DNA of 64,000 nucleotides from SZUA-35 sp965530755 (GTDB taxonomy: Bacteria > Actinomycetota > Acidimicrobiia > Acidimicrobiales > SZUA-35), in assembly GCA_965530755.1 (NCBI GenBank), contig CBESNA010000006.1, positions 59,954 to 123,953 on the forward strand. The letters run 5' to 3'. The stretch's first letter is position 1, and the number at the start of each line of letters is the position of its first letter. The notes below the pieces were generated by a model that was not told the DNA's origin, made no database searches, and worked only from the letters and a program-made list of their open reading frames with translations. A program made the position numbers and the translations under genes. Shown piece after piece: positions 1 to 8,841 of this stretch.

Positions 1-597
1 TTCCCGTTTGATGCCGGTCTTGCAATCGCCGATCTCACCTCGCCGGTCCAGCAGATCGTCGAGCACTTGCCTCAGTACCTCGTCGGTGGTGACCTCAAGG
101 CCTACAAGACGAAGCTGGCAGAGTTGCTGGAGAGCGGTATGCCGAAGAGCGTGGCCGAACGAGTAGCGGGCCTGAACCCGTCCCTCGCGGCGATCGACAT
201 CGTCGAGATCGCCCGGGAAGTGGGAGCCGACCCGACCGTTGTCGCTGGTGTGCACTTCAAGATGGCCGACGCTCTCGAACTGAACTGGCTGCGCAACCGC
301 ATTCTGCGCCTGCCCCGCGACAGCCAATGGTCTTCACTCGCTCGCCTCACGCTCCGCGGCGACCTGTATGCCGATCACCGGGCCCTCACCGCGCAAGCCG
401 TCGAAACTCATGAGGCGGGGGCGATCGACCTCGTCAGCCCGTGGCTCAGAAAGAACCGGGCCGCCACCGACCATTACCTGCGAACGATCGCAGAGATTCG
501 CGCCGCCGGCCCGGGGGACCTCACAACCCTGCTCGTGGCGGCCCGCGAGGTCCGAAATCTCATCGGTCGTACAGCTCCATCCAGCCCCGGACTATGA
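1..597 (+). CDS. NAD-specific glutamate dehydrogenase, C-terminal end (5' truncated by window)
   Basis: The reading frame is open from base 1 to the TGA at 595-597, so only the last 198 codons are visible. The segment with LNWLRNRILRLPRD followed by WSSLARLTLRGDLY matches the C-terminal region of the large (about 1,600-residue) Bac_GDH-type NAD-glutamate dehydrogenases, which deaminate glutamate to 2-oxoglutarate in the cytoplasm. The catalytic core lies upstream of the window. Family assignment is good; completeness of the gene cannot be judged. The 196 bases between its stop and the next chosen start hold nothing I recognise. Confidence 0.85.
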   Translation, partial: FPFDAGLAIADLTSPVQQIVEHLPQYLVGGDLKAYKTKLAELLESGMPKSVAERVAGLNPSLAAIDIVEIAREVGADPTVVAGVHFKMADALELNWLRNRILRLPRDSQWSSLARLTLRGDLYADHRALTAQAVETHEAGAIDLVSPWLRKNRAATDHYLRTIAEIRAAGPGDLTTLLVAAREVRNLIGRTAPSSPGL

Positions 598-793
598 GTC
601 CATCAGCCAGTTCGATGAACGCACCGGTTCATGAATCAACCTGACAGCAAACCTTTCCGCTCAAGGAGCATGCGCCGCATGAACCCGAACGGGGTTGCCG
701 ATGTGCCATGTTCGGGACCTTCGGCCCTGGCGGACTGGGAGGCTCGTCCTTAACTTCGGGATGCAATGGGCACCTATCGACGGTGGCGGGCGA

Positions 794-2359
794 ATGAGCT
801 CCCCGCCGGCTCCTCGGGCTCGGTCCAATCCGATGTCAGCTGAATCAGCAGAACGCACGCGGGGTGTCGGAGCCGTCGGTGAGTCAGACCTCCGCGAACT
901 CCCGGTCATCATCCAAGGAGGCATGGGGGTAGCAATCTCGGACTGGCGCCTGGCGAGGGCTGTCGCCGAGATCGGTCAGATGGGCGTCGTCTCCGGCACA
1001 GCGCTCGACATTGTCATGGTTCGACGTCTGCAGGCGGGCGACCACGATGGCTCCATCCGGCAGGCGCTCGCTGCTCTGCCGCTGACTGGTGTCGCCGAGC
1101 GGCTCATCGATCGCTACTTCGTCGCAGGGGGCAAGGCCTCGGACGAGCGTTTCGTGAAGATCTCGATGAAGCGGGATCGACCCTCGCGTTCGGTCGCCGA
1201 GCTACTGGTCGCCTCGAGCTTTGTCGAGGTGTTCCTCGCAAAGCGCGGCCACGTCGGCATGGTCGGCATCAACCTTCTCGAGAAGCTGCAAGCTGCGACG
1301 TTGCCCACGATCTACGGGGCGATGCTCGCCGGTGTCGACGTGGTTCTGATGGGAGCGGGGATCCCGAAGGCGATTCCCGTGGTGCTGGACGAGCTGGCCA
1401 AAGGGTGTCCCGTGGACCTCAAGTTGGATGTCGCGGGTTCGACAGCCGACGACGACTTTCGAGCGCGTTTCGATCCTGGTGAGCTCTTCGACGGTGAGCC
1501 GCCGATGACAGCTCGTCCGATGTTCCTTGCGATCGTCGCTTCGCACACTCTCGCCGTCATGCTGGCCAGGAAGCTCGATGTGCCGGTCGACGGTTTCGTG
1601 GTCGAGGGGCCGATTGCAGGCGGCCACAACGCACCACCAAGAGGCAAGTTGACGCTCGACGACGAGGGACAGCCCATTTACGGGGATCGCGACGTGCCTG
1701 ACCTCGAGGTCATTCGCGGACTCGGCCTGCCATTCTGGCTCGCCGGTGGCTTTTCGACGGCAGAACAGGTCGCGGGCGCCCTTGCATCCGGTGCGGCCGG
1801 AGTGCAGGTTGGGACCCCATTCGCGTTCTGCGCCGAGTCGGGCTTCGATGAAACCATCAAGCGACAAGTCATCGAGGAGATCGCAAACGGAACGATTCGG
1901 GTGCGCACTGACCCCCTCGCTTCACCGTCTGGCTTCCCCTTCAAGGTGTTGGAGCTGGCGGGAACCCTCTCGGAGGCGGAGGTCTTGAACGATCGCGAAC
2001 GTGTCCCCTGCGAATTGGGATATCTCCGGACCGCGTACAAAGACCCGGCGGGCCGGCTGGCCTGGCGGTGTCCGGCGGAGCCCGTCGACGAGTACGTCCG
2101 AAAGGGGGGCGACTCGGCTGATACCAACGGACGCATGTGCTTGTGTAACGGTCTCGTCGCGAGTGCCGGGTTCGCCCAGGTCGCGGGGAACGGAACCGCT
2201 GAGCCGAACCTCGTCACTTGTGGAAGCGATGTGGGAACGATCGAGCGGCTGCTGATCGACGGCAGGCGCCACTACACCGCTCACGACGTCGTCGACCAGC
2301 TGCTCCCACCGAGCCAGGCCGATGGCGATGACCTGCGTGTCGCCGGGCAGGAGCCGTAG
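794..2359 (+). CDS. nitronate monooxygenase / 2-nitropropane dioxygenase family
   Basis: An FMN-dependent TIM-barrel oxidoreductase of about 521 residues from this start. The family oxidises alkyl nitronates, and close relatives include enoyl-reductase-like enzymes. Visible signatures are QGGMGVAISD near residues 41-50, GGHNAP at about 276-281, and a phosphate-binding stretch around LAGGFSTAEQVAGALASGAAGVQVGTP, quoted here only as landmarks: LAGGFS, then GAAGVQVGTP. The family domain begins only at about residue 35, so starts at 695, 794 (chosen, GGTGGCGGG upstream) and 833 are all possible. The C-terminal extension with a CLCNGL motif is typical of actinobacterial members. It stands alone, convergent with the minus-strand genes that follow. 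Confidence 0.82.
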   Translation: MSSPPAPRARSNPMSAESAERTRGVGAVGESDLRELPVIIQGGMGVAISDWRLARAVAEIGQMGVVSGTALDIVMVRRLQAGDHDGSIRQALAALPLTGVAERLIDRYFVAGGKASDERFVKISMKRDRPSRSVAELLVASSFVEVFLAKRGHVGMVGINLLEKLQAATLPTIYGAMLAGVDVVLMGAGIPKAIPVVLDELAKGCPVDLKLDVAGSTADDDFRARFDPGELFDGEPPMTARPMFLAIVASHTLAVMLARKLDVPVDGFVVEGPIAGGHNAPPRGKLTLDDEGQPIYGDRDVPDLEVIRGLGLPFWLAGGFSTAEQVAGALASGAAGVQVGTPFAFCAESGFDETIKRQVIEEIANGTIRVRTDPLASPSGFPFKVLELAGTLSEAEVLNDRERVPCELGYLRTAYKDPAGRLAWRCPAEPVDEYVRKGGDSADTNGRMCLCNGLVASAGFAQVAGNGTAEPNLVTCGSDVGTIERLLIDGRRHYTAHDVVDQLLPPSQADGDDLRVAGQEP

Positions 2360-2371
2360 TCGAGGCCAGAA

Positions 2372-2764
2372 CTACGAATCCATCAGGTGAATCATCCATT
2401 GGGTTCCACCGGTTTGAAAGAGCGAGTAGCGACCCTGCAGCCGCTGACCGTGCATGTCGATGACCAGCTTGGTCGGTGACGCACGCACGACCTCGTAGTG
2501 TCCGCGATCCCAGATCGACTTGACGACGGCTCCGGGCTCAGCTGCCCTCCGAGCGTCGACGGCTGTGTGGTCCTCGAAATCGATGTGATCGAGGTCGTGG
2601 TCCTCGACCTCGACGGCGAGCCGATTCTGCTCGGGATGGGTCGGCATGCCTTTCGGCACAGCCCACGACCGCAAGACTCCGCGCTCTTCGAGGCGCAGGT
2701 CGAAGTGGTGGCTGCTGGCGTAGTGCTCGTGAAGGACGAAGCGAAGCTTCTTGTCGTTCGTCAT
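2372..2764 (-). CDS. stand-alone LigD-type 3'-phosphoesterase domain protein
   Basis: A 130-residue protein that is essentially one DNA ligase D 3'-phosphoesterase (PE) domain. In LigD this domain trims 3'-phosphates and ribonucleotides at DNA ends during non-homologous end joining. The core HEHYASSHHFDLRLE (residues 12-26) aligns with the family motif and supplies His14, His20 and Asp22 as the expected metal ligands; SWAVPKG follows near 33-39. The C-terminal HGQRLQGRYSLFQTGG also fits. There is no ligase or primase domain, and no ku or ligD neighbour is visible. Its start overlaps the stop of the upstream thioredoxin-fold gene by four bases (ATGA), so the two are probably translated together. 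Confidence 0.82.
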   Translation of the reverse strand: MTNDKKLRFVLHEHYASSHHFDLRLEERGVLRSWAVPKGMPTHPEQNRLAVEVEDHDLDHIDFEDHTAVDARRAAEPGAVVKSIWDRGHYEVVRASPTKLVIDMHGQRLQGRYSLFQTGGTQWMIHLMDS

Positions 2765-3237
2765 GGGGTTTCGTCGATGAGTCGCGCCAGATTTGCTCCG
2801 ACCGCGAGGTCGTCGACGTGTCCGAAGGCGTTGAGTCTGATGTGTCCGGCGCGGTCGATGAGGATCAGGCTCGGGGTGCCGCGTAGCCGGTAGCGCGCCA
2901 TCGTGATCGGTGTTCCGCCCGGACGATCGTGGGCGTCGACGCCGACCGGAAACGTGATCCGGTACTCGTGGAGGAACGCTTCCAGCGACACCGGCGTCAT
3001 GGCGTCGTGGTGCTCGAACACGGTGTGCAAACCCAACACGGTGACATCGTCATTGAAGGTGCTTTGAATACGCTGGGCCTGAGGGAGCCCGTGACTGACA
3101 CAGCCCGGGCACAGCATCTGGAATGCTTCGATGGCGACGACCCGGCCTCGGAGCTCAGCCAGGCTCACCGGCGAATCGGAGTTGAACCACATCGAAGTTT
3201 CCAGCTCTGGCGCTTCTTGCTGATCTGCCGTGTTCAT
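2761..3237 (-). CDS. TlpA/AhpC-like thioredoxin-fold protein
   Basis: A 158-residue redoxin. The CPGC motif is at residues 43-46 and the cis-proline of the fold is in RGTPSLILID (about Pro122), so a thiol-disulfide or peroxide-type redox role is likely. No signal peptide or membrane anchor is seen, which points to the cytoplasm rather than the periplasmic cytochrome-maturation role of classical TlpA. It overlaps the LigD-type phosphoesterase gene by four bases and is the promoter-proximal gene of the pair. Substrate unknown. Confidence 0.8.
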   Translation of the reverse strand: MNTADQQEAPELETSMWFNSDSPVSLAELRGRVVAIEAFQMLCPGCVSHGLPQAQRIQSTFNDDVTVLGLHTVFEHHDAMTPVSLEAFLHEYRITFPVGVDAHDRPGGTPITMARYRLRGTPSLILIDRAGHIRLNAFGHVDDLAVGANLARLIDETP

Positions 3238-3306
3238 GGTGTCGCAACATAGAGGAATCCTGTGGATGCGATCAGGCGCCGGTAACGAGTTGTCGCCGCA
3301 GCTCTG

Positions 3307-3753
3307 TCAGCTGCCGCCGATGTCCACGTTGTAACCGTCATAGACCAGATCAGATCCCCGTTGGCGATGACGTGCGATTGCGGTCAGCGTGTCGAGAACT
3401 CCGGATCGGATGTCGATGACATCCACGGTGCCTCGCACGTCGAGCACGACCTGGTCGATTTGGTCAGATAAATCCGTGTGCTCATGGCGGACACTCGCGA
3501 TCTGATTGGCCAATCGCGGCGCATGCGCCAGCATCTCCTCCAGCAGCCCGTCCTCTGCTTCGACTTCCTCGATGTGATGCAGCAAGGCGGCCCGGAGCTT
3601 CTCGATTTCTTCGAGGAGTCTTGTCCGCCATCCTTCCTCAGCTGATGGGGACGCGGCTGCAACTTCGACCGTCGAGAGCGCCTCCTGCAACTCGAGCCTC
3701 TTCGCCGCCGCAGCCTGGAGCGCTTGGGTCTGGACTTTGTTCCGATCGGTCAT
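3307..3753 (-). CDS. hypothetical protein, hemerythrin-like helical protein
   Basis: 148 residues from an ATG at 3751-3753, preceded by a good AAGGTG ribosome site. A TTG 16 codons upstream is also in frame but lacks this. The sequence is mostly helical and rich in His and Glu: LLHHIEEVEAEDGLL and RHEHTDLSDQID are spaced rather like the metal-binding helices of hemerythrin-like proteins. The end (SDLVYDGYNVDIGG) is a conserved-looking tail. I infer a possible metal-binding helical bundle but cannot name a function. The 212 bases between this gene and dodecin show nothing recognisable. Confidence 0.6.
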   Translation of the reverse strand: MTDRNKVQTQALQAAAAKRLELQEALSTVEVAAASPSAEEGWRTRLLEEIEKLRAALLHHIEEVEAEDGLLEEMLAHAPRLANQIASVRHEHTDLSDQIDQVVLDVRGTVDVIDIRSGVLDTLTAIARHRQRGSDLVYDGYNVDIGGS

Positions 3754-3965
3754 GTTTGTCACCTTTGGGATCGCTGATTTGCCGCCGTTCGGCCAGTCCA
3801 AGCCGCCAGTTTAGCTCACTGAGGTGGGCCGCCGCCTGGGAACGACCCAAGGCCGCTGGGTGTACGACGCGCTCGCGCGTCTGGCATCGACGCGAGCAGA
3901 TGAAAGTGCGCCCGCGTCGATGCCACTGCGCTGACCAATGGCGGTAGCGATCGAAAGCAGCGGGT

Positions 3966-4178
3966 TTACGCGCCTTCGAACTTGAAGGAGACATTCACCT
4001 TGGCGCGATAGGCCGCCACCTTGCCGTCCTCGATGACGAGGTCGAGCTCTTCGACCTCGGCAACCCGCAACTCCCGCAACGATTCGGTGGCCCGTGCCAC
4101 CGCCGCAGCCGCAGCCTTCTCCCAACTCTCAGAGCTGGTCCCTACCAGTTGAATCACCTTGTACACGCTGTCAGCCAT
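3966..4178 (-). CDS. dodecin family flavin-binding protein
   Basis: A 70-residue protein of exactly dodecin size. It begins MADSVYKVIQLVGTSSESWE and ends with the beta-strand LDLVIEDGKVAAYRAKVNVSFKFEG. Dodecins assemble into hollow dodecamers that store or buffer flavins (FMN/FAD, or CoA-linked in actinobacterial forms) in the cytoplasm. The helix with VARATESLRELR and the strand order fit the family throughout. It is monocistronic as far as can be seen; gene context gives no further hint. Confidence 0.9.
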   Translation of the reverse strand: MADSVYKVIQLVGTSSESWEKAAAAAVARATESLRELRVAEVEELDLVIEDGKVAAYRAKVNVSFKFEGA

Positions 4179-4257
4179 GACCGATCCTCCAGTTGTTTGC
4201 TATTGACCGCAGCTAAGCACAACCTCGGCACTCGCGCTTGTCGCTTGCGCAGGCGTC

Positions 4258-4680
4258 TCAGCTGTTCTGGTCTTGGAGGCCGCCATCGACCTCGGCGGCA
4301 AGAAAATCGAGCGTCTCCAACTGCTCGACGATGGTCGACTCGTCGGCAGAACACTCGAAAACGAGGCTTACTGCGTGAGAGGTCCATTCACCCACCGGAT
4401 CGTCGAGGATCTCGTACGGGGATGGGAGCAGCTCTGGAAGCGACACGCGAAGTTGTCCGTCGAGTTCGTCGCAGAGCTCACGGCCGCCGTCCAGGATCGA
4501 GTCGGCGTCGGGAATGAGTTCCCGACGTTGCTCCCACTCGGTTATCCACTCCGCCTCGGTTGGGCGTTCTCCTGGGTCGGTGCACGCAGCTCCAACACCG
4601 ACGGCGAGTGCGACGAGAATCGAGCGGAATGGAGTACCACATTTCCTCCGCACTGGCTTGGGTCTCGATAGTGCTGTCAC
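4258..4680 (-). CDS. hypothetical lipoprotein
   Basis: 140 residues from a GTG at 4678-4680, chosen because AGAGGAAG lies about eight bases upstream; ATG starts further out at 4716 and 4770 have no such site. A basic n-region (RPKPVRRK), a hydrophobic stretch and the lipobox VGAAC predict a signal-peptidase II lipoprotein. The mature part is acidic, with two further cysteines (ELCDEL, VFECSADES), and has no domain I recognise. Confidence 0.6.
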   Translation of the reverse strand: MTALSRPKPVRRKCGTPFRSILVALAVGVGAACTDPGERPTEAEWITEWEQRRELIPDADSILDGGRELCDELDGQLRVSLPELLPSPYEILDDPVGEWTSHAVSLVFECSADESTIVEQLETLDFLAAEVDGGLQDQNS

Positions 4681-4795
4681 AACGGCTTGCTTCCTCTGGA
4701 GTCGACTCGAATTCATGGGCGGGTTGTGGCGAGGTCGTTGTCGGTGATGCCGGGTGAGTTTGGGTTCCACCGCCAGGACGTCGGTAGCTTACGGC

Positions 4796-5839
4796 TCACC
4801 TGTGAGAGGTCGTCGGTGGTTTGATCCCGGCGCAACGGGTCAGGACACCGGGCACGAACTCTGTGACCTCGACGTTCGTGAAACCAGCGGCCTCGAAGTA
4901 GTCAGCGCACTCTCCCTCGGTGTGGCTCCGGCCGAGACTGCCACAGACCAGTTCGTTCATGCCCCACATGGCGGCATCGATCGGACCGGTCCGATCGTCG
5001 GTCAGCATCTCGCCGATGAGGTGCATCTCACCCCCGGCCTCGAGCGCCCGGAAGGCCCGGGCCACCACCCCGGCGATGACCTCACCGTCGTAGATCGGGA
5101 GGTTGCTGGCCATGACGACGACATCGACCGGCCCCGGGAACTCTCCGACAGTGAAATCCGCTCCGATCGTGTCGACTCGGTCCGAGACGCCGGCGTCGTC
5201 GATGTACTGCTTCGTGGCGACGACGACGGGTGGCAGATCGAGGACCGTCGCCCGGAGTCCTTCGTAGCGCTCGACCGCCGTGATGCTGTATGCCCCGGAC
5301 CCACCGCCCAGATCGAGGAGGTGTCGACGCCCACCGAGATCGACCGTCTTCACGAAACGGCGAGCGGCCCCGAAGCCGATGCTCGACGTTGCCTCGTGAT
5401 ACTTCCTTGCCGCATCGACCGTCAGTTCTTCGTACATGCCGAGGTGGGTGCCATGTTCGTTTCGCATCAGCTCGGTCATCTCGAACCACTTGGGCACATC
5501 GGGCCGAGTGAAAGTCATCCATGGTCCCGCATAACGGGGCGCGCCCTTCACCAGGTAGGAGGTGACATCAGGGGCGTTGACGAGTTCGGGCGCCGGGGAA
5601 CGGTCCGACCACCGAAGAAGGTCCATGCTCAAGGCGCACGACACCAGCCGGTTCACGTCGATCGGTCGCAACCCGGTGGCTTCGACGAGTGCAGACTCGG
5701 TGCCGGCGCCGTTGTGGACGTGGGTGAAGAGCTCCGCGTCGATGGCGGCAAAGAGCACGGCCGACTGCGTGTAGGCCCTCGCAATGCCCTGGAGCCTCGT
5801 GGTGTCGGGACGCGGGCCCTTCTCTTGGTGATCACTCAT
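4796..5839 (-). CDS. SAM-dependent O-methyltransferase with N-terminal dimerisation domain
   Basis: A 347-residue protein of the small-molecule methyltransferase family typified by acetylserotonin and polyketide O-methyltransferases. The N-terminal 100 residues form the winged-helix dimerisation part (FAAIDAELFTHV, EATGLRPIDVNRLV). The SAM-binding motif I is LLDLGGGSGAYS at about residues 174-185, and the later VVVMASNLPIYDGE fits motif IV. The substrate is not predictable. It lies 39 bases downstream of a same-strand SDR gene, so both are likely one transcript acting on the same metabolite. Confidence 0.8.
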   Translation of the reverse strand: MSDHQEKGPRPDTTRLQGIARAYTQSAVLFAAIDAELFTHVHNGAGTESALVEATGLRPIDVNRLVSCALSMDLLRWSDRSPAPELVNAPDVTSYLVKGAPRYAGPWMTFTRPDVPKWFEMTELMRNEHGTHLGMYEELTVDAARKYHEATSSIGFGAARRFVKTVDLGGRRHLLDLGGGSGAYSITAVERYEGLRATVLDLPPVVVATKQYIDDAGVSDRVDTIGADFTVGEFPGPVDVVVMASNLPIYDGEVIAGVVARAFRALEAGGEMHLIGEMLTDDRTGPIDAAMWGMNELVCGSLGRSHTEGECADYFEAAGFTNVEVTEFVPGVLTRCAGIKPPTTSHR

Positions 5840-5878
5840 GTGTTCGCGCCTCTTGCTTCGTTGGGTGGGCCGTCTCGT

Positions 5879-6736
5879 TCATTCCTCGACCTTGAAGTAG
5901 TCCGGTTTGCCGATGGCCCAGTACTCGCCCCAGATCTGCTCCCCGCCGGCAACATTGACCACATCGCCGGTGATGTATCCCGATGCCAGGGATGACCCCA
6001 GGTACGCCACCGTCTGTGCGACATCGTGAACACTGCCGAGGCGACGCTGCGGGTTGTGGTCGAAACTGGGTCTCGCCTCGGGCGGATAGTTCGCCAGCCC
6101 AGGGCTCTGGACTACCCCGACAGCCACTGTGTTGATCCTGATCTTGTGCGGGGCCCACTCCACGCTGAGCGTGCCGGCAAGGGCGGCGGCGCCGGCTCGG
6201 GCGGCAGCGGTGTGCGGAATGCCGATGCTCGCCCTGCCTGTGATCGTTCCGATGTTCACGATCGAGCCCGGCTGGCCGTGCGCGATCCACGCTCGGGCTG
6301 CCGCCTGCATCACGTACCACTGTCCGTTGAGATTCGTGTCAACGACCGCCTGCCAGCCCTTCGGCGTGATGTCGGTGGCCGGTGCGGCGAACTGCCCACC
6401 AGCATTGTTCACGACCAGATCGAGGCGGTCGGCGACACTCCAGGCTGTGTCGATGAGCGACGCCACCTGGTCGGGGTCGCGGATCGTCATCACCACCGGC
6501 GTGGCCTCGATGCCGTGGCTTCCGAGAGACTCGACCAGCTGGGCGAGCTTCTCCTCGTTGCGTCCGCACACGACCAGCCGAGCACCGAGTCGACCGAGGA
6601 GCAGGCAGATCGAGCGACCGATGCCTCCGGCTCCTCCAGTGACCAGGGCGATCTGGCCGGCGTAGAGATCGGGCCGGAAGGCGTGATCGGCCTCGGCCAA
6701 CTCGTCGTCGGTGGGACTCGTGTACGGATCGACCAT
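5879..6736 (-). CDS. SDR-family oxidoreductase, PECR/2,4-dienoyl-CoA-reductase-like, degenerate active site
   Basis: A 285-residue Rossmann protein from the ATG at 6736; a GTG six codons earlier (6754) is possible. The nucleotide motif TGGAGGIG (about residues 33-40) and NNAGG (about 110-114) are intact. The usual YxxxK is not: the matching stretch reads IPHTAAARAG, so His/Thr occupy the tyrosine region and Arg replaces lysine. This resembles the trans-2-enoyl-CoA and dienoyl-CoA reductase branch, which has a similar HSGAARAG stretch. NADPH-dependent reduction of an enoyl or carbonyl substrate is therefore likely. It is co-oriented with the methyltransferase and divergent from an aldehyde dehydrogenase 101 bases away. 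Confidence 0.8.
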   Translation of the reverse strand: MVDPYTSPTDDELAEADHAFRPDLYAGQIALVTGGAGGIGRSICLLLGRLGARLVVCGRNEEKLAQLVESLGSHGIEATPVVMTIRDPDQVASLIDTAWSVADRLDLVVNNAGGQFAAPATDITPKGWQAVVDTNLNGQWYVMQAAARAWIAHGQPGSIVNIGTITGRASIGIPHTAAARAGAAALAGTLSVEWAPHKIRINTVAVGVVQSPGLANYPPEARPSFDHNPQRRLGSVHDVAQTVAYLGSSLASGYITGDVVNVAGGEQIWGEYWAIGKPDYFKVEE

Positions 6737-6837
6737 CGACTCGAACCTACGCACCCTGCGTGGTCAGGGCCAGTCGGGGGAGGCTTGGCGGAGCAGGCGC
6801 GGGTGCGCACCTCGGGGATCGCTGGCAAGCTTGATCC

Positions 6838-8262
6838 ATGGCCATCACGGAACGTCCAGAAGGTACCGACCTCGATCTGACCGCGGTCGATGTCGCAGGC
6901 ATCGTCGAGGGCGTACGTGCCACGTACAAATCCGGCCGCACCAAGCCGATGGAGTGGCGTCAGGAGCAGCTCGACGGACTCCTTCGGATGCTCGAGGTGG
7001 AAGGCGGACGTTTCGAGGAGGCGCTCGCACTTGATCTGGGCAAGCCGGCCGTCGAGGGCTTCGCCACCGACATCGGCTCGGTCGCCACCGAGATCGCCGG
7101 CATCCGCAAACATGCACCGAAGTGGGCGAAGCCCCGCAAGGTTCGCCTGCCCCTGACCTCGATGCCCGGTCGAGGTTCCATCGTCCCCGAGCCGCTTGGT
7201 GTTGCCCTCGTCGTTGCCCCGTGGAACTACCCGATCAACCTGCTGCTCCTTCCCGTCGCTGCAGCGATCGCGGCAGGCAACGCCGTGATCGCAAAGCCGT
7301 CTGAGATCGCCGCCGCGACCAGCAGCCTGCTTGCCGAGCTCATGCCTCGCTACGTGGACTCGGAAGCGATCGCTGTGATCGAGGGCGACGTTGCAGTGGC
7401 TACAGAGCTACTGGAGCAACGCTTTGACCACATCTTCTACACCGGGTCGACCGACGTCGGCCGCATCGTCTATCAGGCCGCCGCCCGCCACCTCACCCCG
7501 TGCACGCTCGAGCTCGGCGGCAAGAGCCCAGTGTTCGTTGACGACTCGGCCAACATCGAGGTGACTGCTCGTCGTCTTGCGTGGGGCAAGTGGCTCAACG
7601 CAGGGCAGACATGTGTCGCTCCCGACTACGTGCTTGTCACGGCGAAGAACCGTGACGCGCTGGTCGACGGGATGCGGCAGGCATTTGTCGAGTTCGCGGG
7701 CGGTGCCGGGACGAAGAACAACGCCGACTTCGCATCGATCGTCACCCATCGACACGCTCAACGCCTGAGCAGCATGCTCGACGATCACGGCGGCACGGTC
7801 GCTTTCGGTGGCGACGTCGACATCGACAACAAGTACGTCGAACCGACCATCATCCTCGACCCCGCAGTCGACTCGAAGATCATGCAGGACGAGATCTTCG
7901 GTCCGCTCCTCCCGGTGCTCACCGTCGAGTCGATGGCCGAGGCCGTGCAGATCGTCAACGAGCGTGAGAAGCCGCTCGCGCTCTACATCTTTGCCGAGGA
8001 CGGCGACGCGGTCGACGAGCTGATCGGACAGACCACATCTGGTGGCACCTGCGTCAACCAGGTGATCCAGCATCTCTTGCCGCCCGAGCTGCCGTTCGGT
8101 GGCGTGGGCGAATCGGGCACGGGTCGATACCACGGCGTCTCCGGATTCGACACCTTCTCCAATCTCCGCTCGGTGCTGAAGAAGCCGACGAAGCCGGACC
8201 CGAAGCTGCTGTATCCGCCGTACACGGGAATGAAGGAGAAGCTGATCCGCCGCTTCATCTGA
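6838..8262 (+). CDS. aldehyde dehydrogenase family protein
   Basis: A 474-residue NAD(P)-dependent aldehyde dehydrogenase, of the length and sequence style of class 3 (fatty or aromatic) enzymes. The cofactor segment VVAPWNYP, the general-base glutamate in TLELGGKSP (Glu225) and the nucleophile in NAGQTCVAPD (Cys259) are all present, as is the C-terminal GVGESGTGRYHG. It oxidises an aldehyde to the acid in the cytoplasm. The C-terminus ends in a basic, slightly hydrophobic tail (KEKLIRRFI) which in class 3 enzymes can touch membranes. It is divergent from the SDR/methyltransferase pair, suggesting a shared regulatory region. Confidence 0.9.
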   Translation: MAITERPEGTDLDLTAVDVAGIVEGVRATYKSGRTKPMEWRQEQLDGLLRMLEVEGGRFEEALALDLGKPAVEGFATDIGSVATEIAGIRKHAPKWAKPRKVRLPLTSMPGRGSIVPEPLGVALVVAPWNYPINLLLLPVAAAIAAGNAVIAKPSEIAAATSSLLAELMPRYVDSEAIAVIEGDVAVATELLEQRFDHIFYTGSTDVGRIVYQAAARHLTPCTLELGGKSPVFVDDSANIEVTARRLAWGKWLNAGQTCVAPDYVLVTAKNRDALVDGMRQAFVEFAGGAGTKNNADFASIVTHRHAQRLSSMLDDHGGTVAFGGDVDIDNKYVEPTIILDPAVDSKIMQDEIFGPLLPVLTVESMAEAVQIVNEREKPLALYIFAEDGDAVDELIGQTTSGGTCVNQVIQHLLPPELPFGGVGESGTGRYHGVSGFDTFSNLRSVLKKPTKPDPKLLYPPYTGMKEKLIRRFI

Positions 8263-8338
8263 GCGTCTGAGCTTCGAACACGTGTGACCACCACGTGGCC
8301 CAACTCCAGAAGAACGCTGCCCACCGGTGCCGGGTCGG

Positions 8339-8818
8339 TCAGATGGCCTCCTCGGTCCAGGCCAGTATTGCAGAGGGCAGGAACATGGTCGTGATTGCCG
8401 CGCACCACACCCCACTGAGCAGGTGAGCTCTCGTGATGGTGAGCTGATCTGCATCGGTGAAGACGAGGCCAAGTATCGCGACGGCGATGACGATGAGAGC
8501 GAGCGCGTAGTAGGCGGTCCGGAAGGCCCGGTTGCGAGTTTCGACCATTCGTTCATCCAGCTTGGCGGCTGGAGCGTCGGCCATGACGCGAGTCGTGAGA
8601 TTGAGAAGCATGAGGACGAGGATTGCGGGCAGACCGAACCAGCTGATCCCGTCCTGACCCATCGCGACCAGAACCATCGATGCCACGATGAGGCCTCCGC
8701 CCAAAAGCACCAACGTCCGACGCCGCTCCCGTGATCGAAGATGGTCGAACCAACGGTCTCGAAAGATGGGGATCAACGTCGGGATGATCTCGTCATTCCG
8801 TTCGTTGTCGCCGGCCAT
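8339..8818 (-). CDS. four-helix membrane protein paired with XRE regulator
   Basis: 159 residues from the ATG at 8818, preceded by a strong AAGGAG five bases away. Four hydrophobic segments are visible (LVLLGGGLIVASMVLVAM, FGLPAILVLMLLNL, AYYALALIVIAVAILGLVF, VWCAAITTMFLPSAIL) after a charged N-terminus. No enzymatic motif is present. Membrane proteins of this kind are often encoded directly after a small Cro/CI-type regulator, as here (23 bases downstream), and are thought to be that regulator's target. Function unknown. Confidence 0.7.
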   Translation of the reverse strand: MAGDNERNDEIIPTLIPIFRDRWFDHLRSRERRRTLVLLGGGLIVASMVLVAMGQDGISWFGLPAILVLMLLNLTTRVMADAPAAKLDERMVETRNRAFRTAYYALALIVIAVAILGLVFTDADQLTITRAHLLSGVWCAAITTMFLPSAILAWTEEAI

Positions 8819-8841
8819 GTCTCTCCTTGGTGCAGGATGCA

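Noticed and set aside
4754..5995. 413-codon plus-strand ORF
   Set aside because: Antisense to the methyltransferase gene, which has clear SAM-binding motifs; the plus-strand product has none and simply mirrors GC-rich codon use.
7408..8556. 382-codon minus-strand ORF
   Set aside because: Antisense to the aldehyde dehydrogenase with its intact Glu and Cys; the product is Arg/Asp-rich without any domain.
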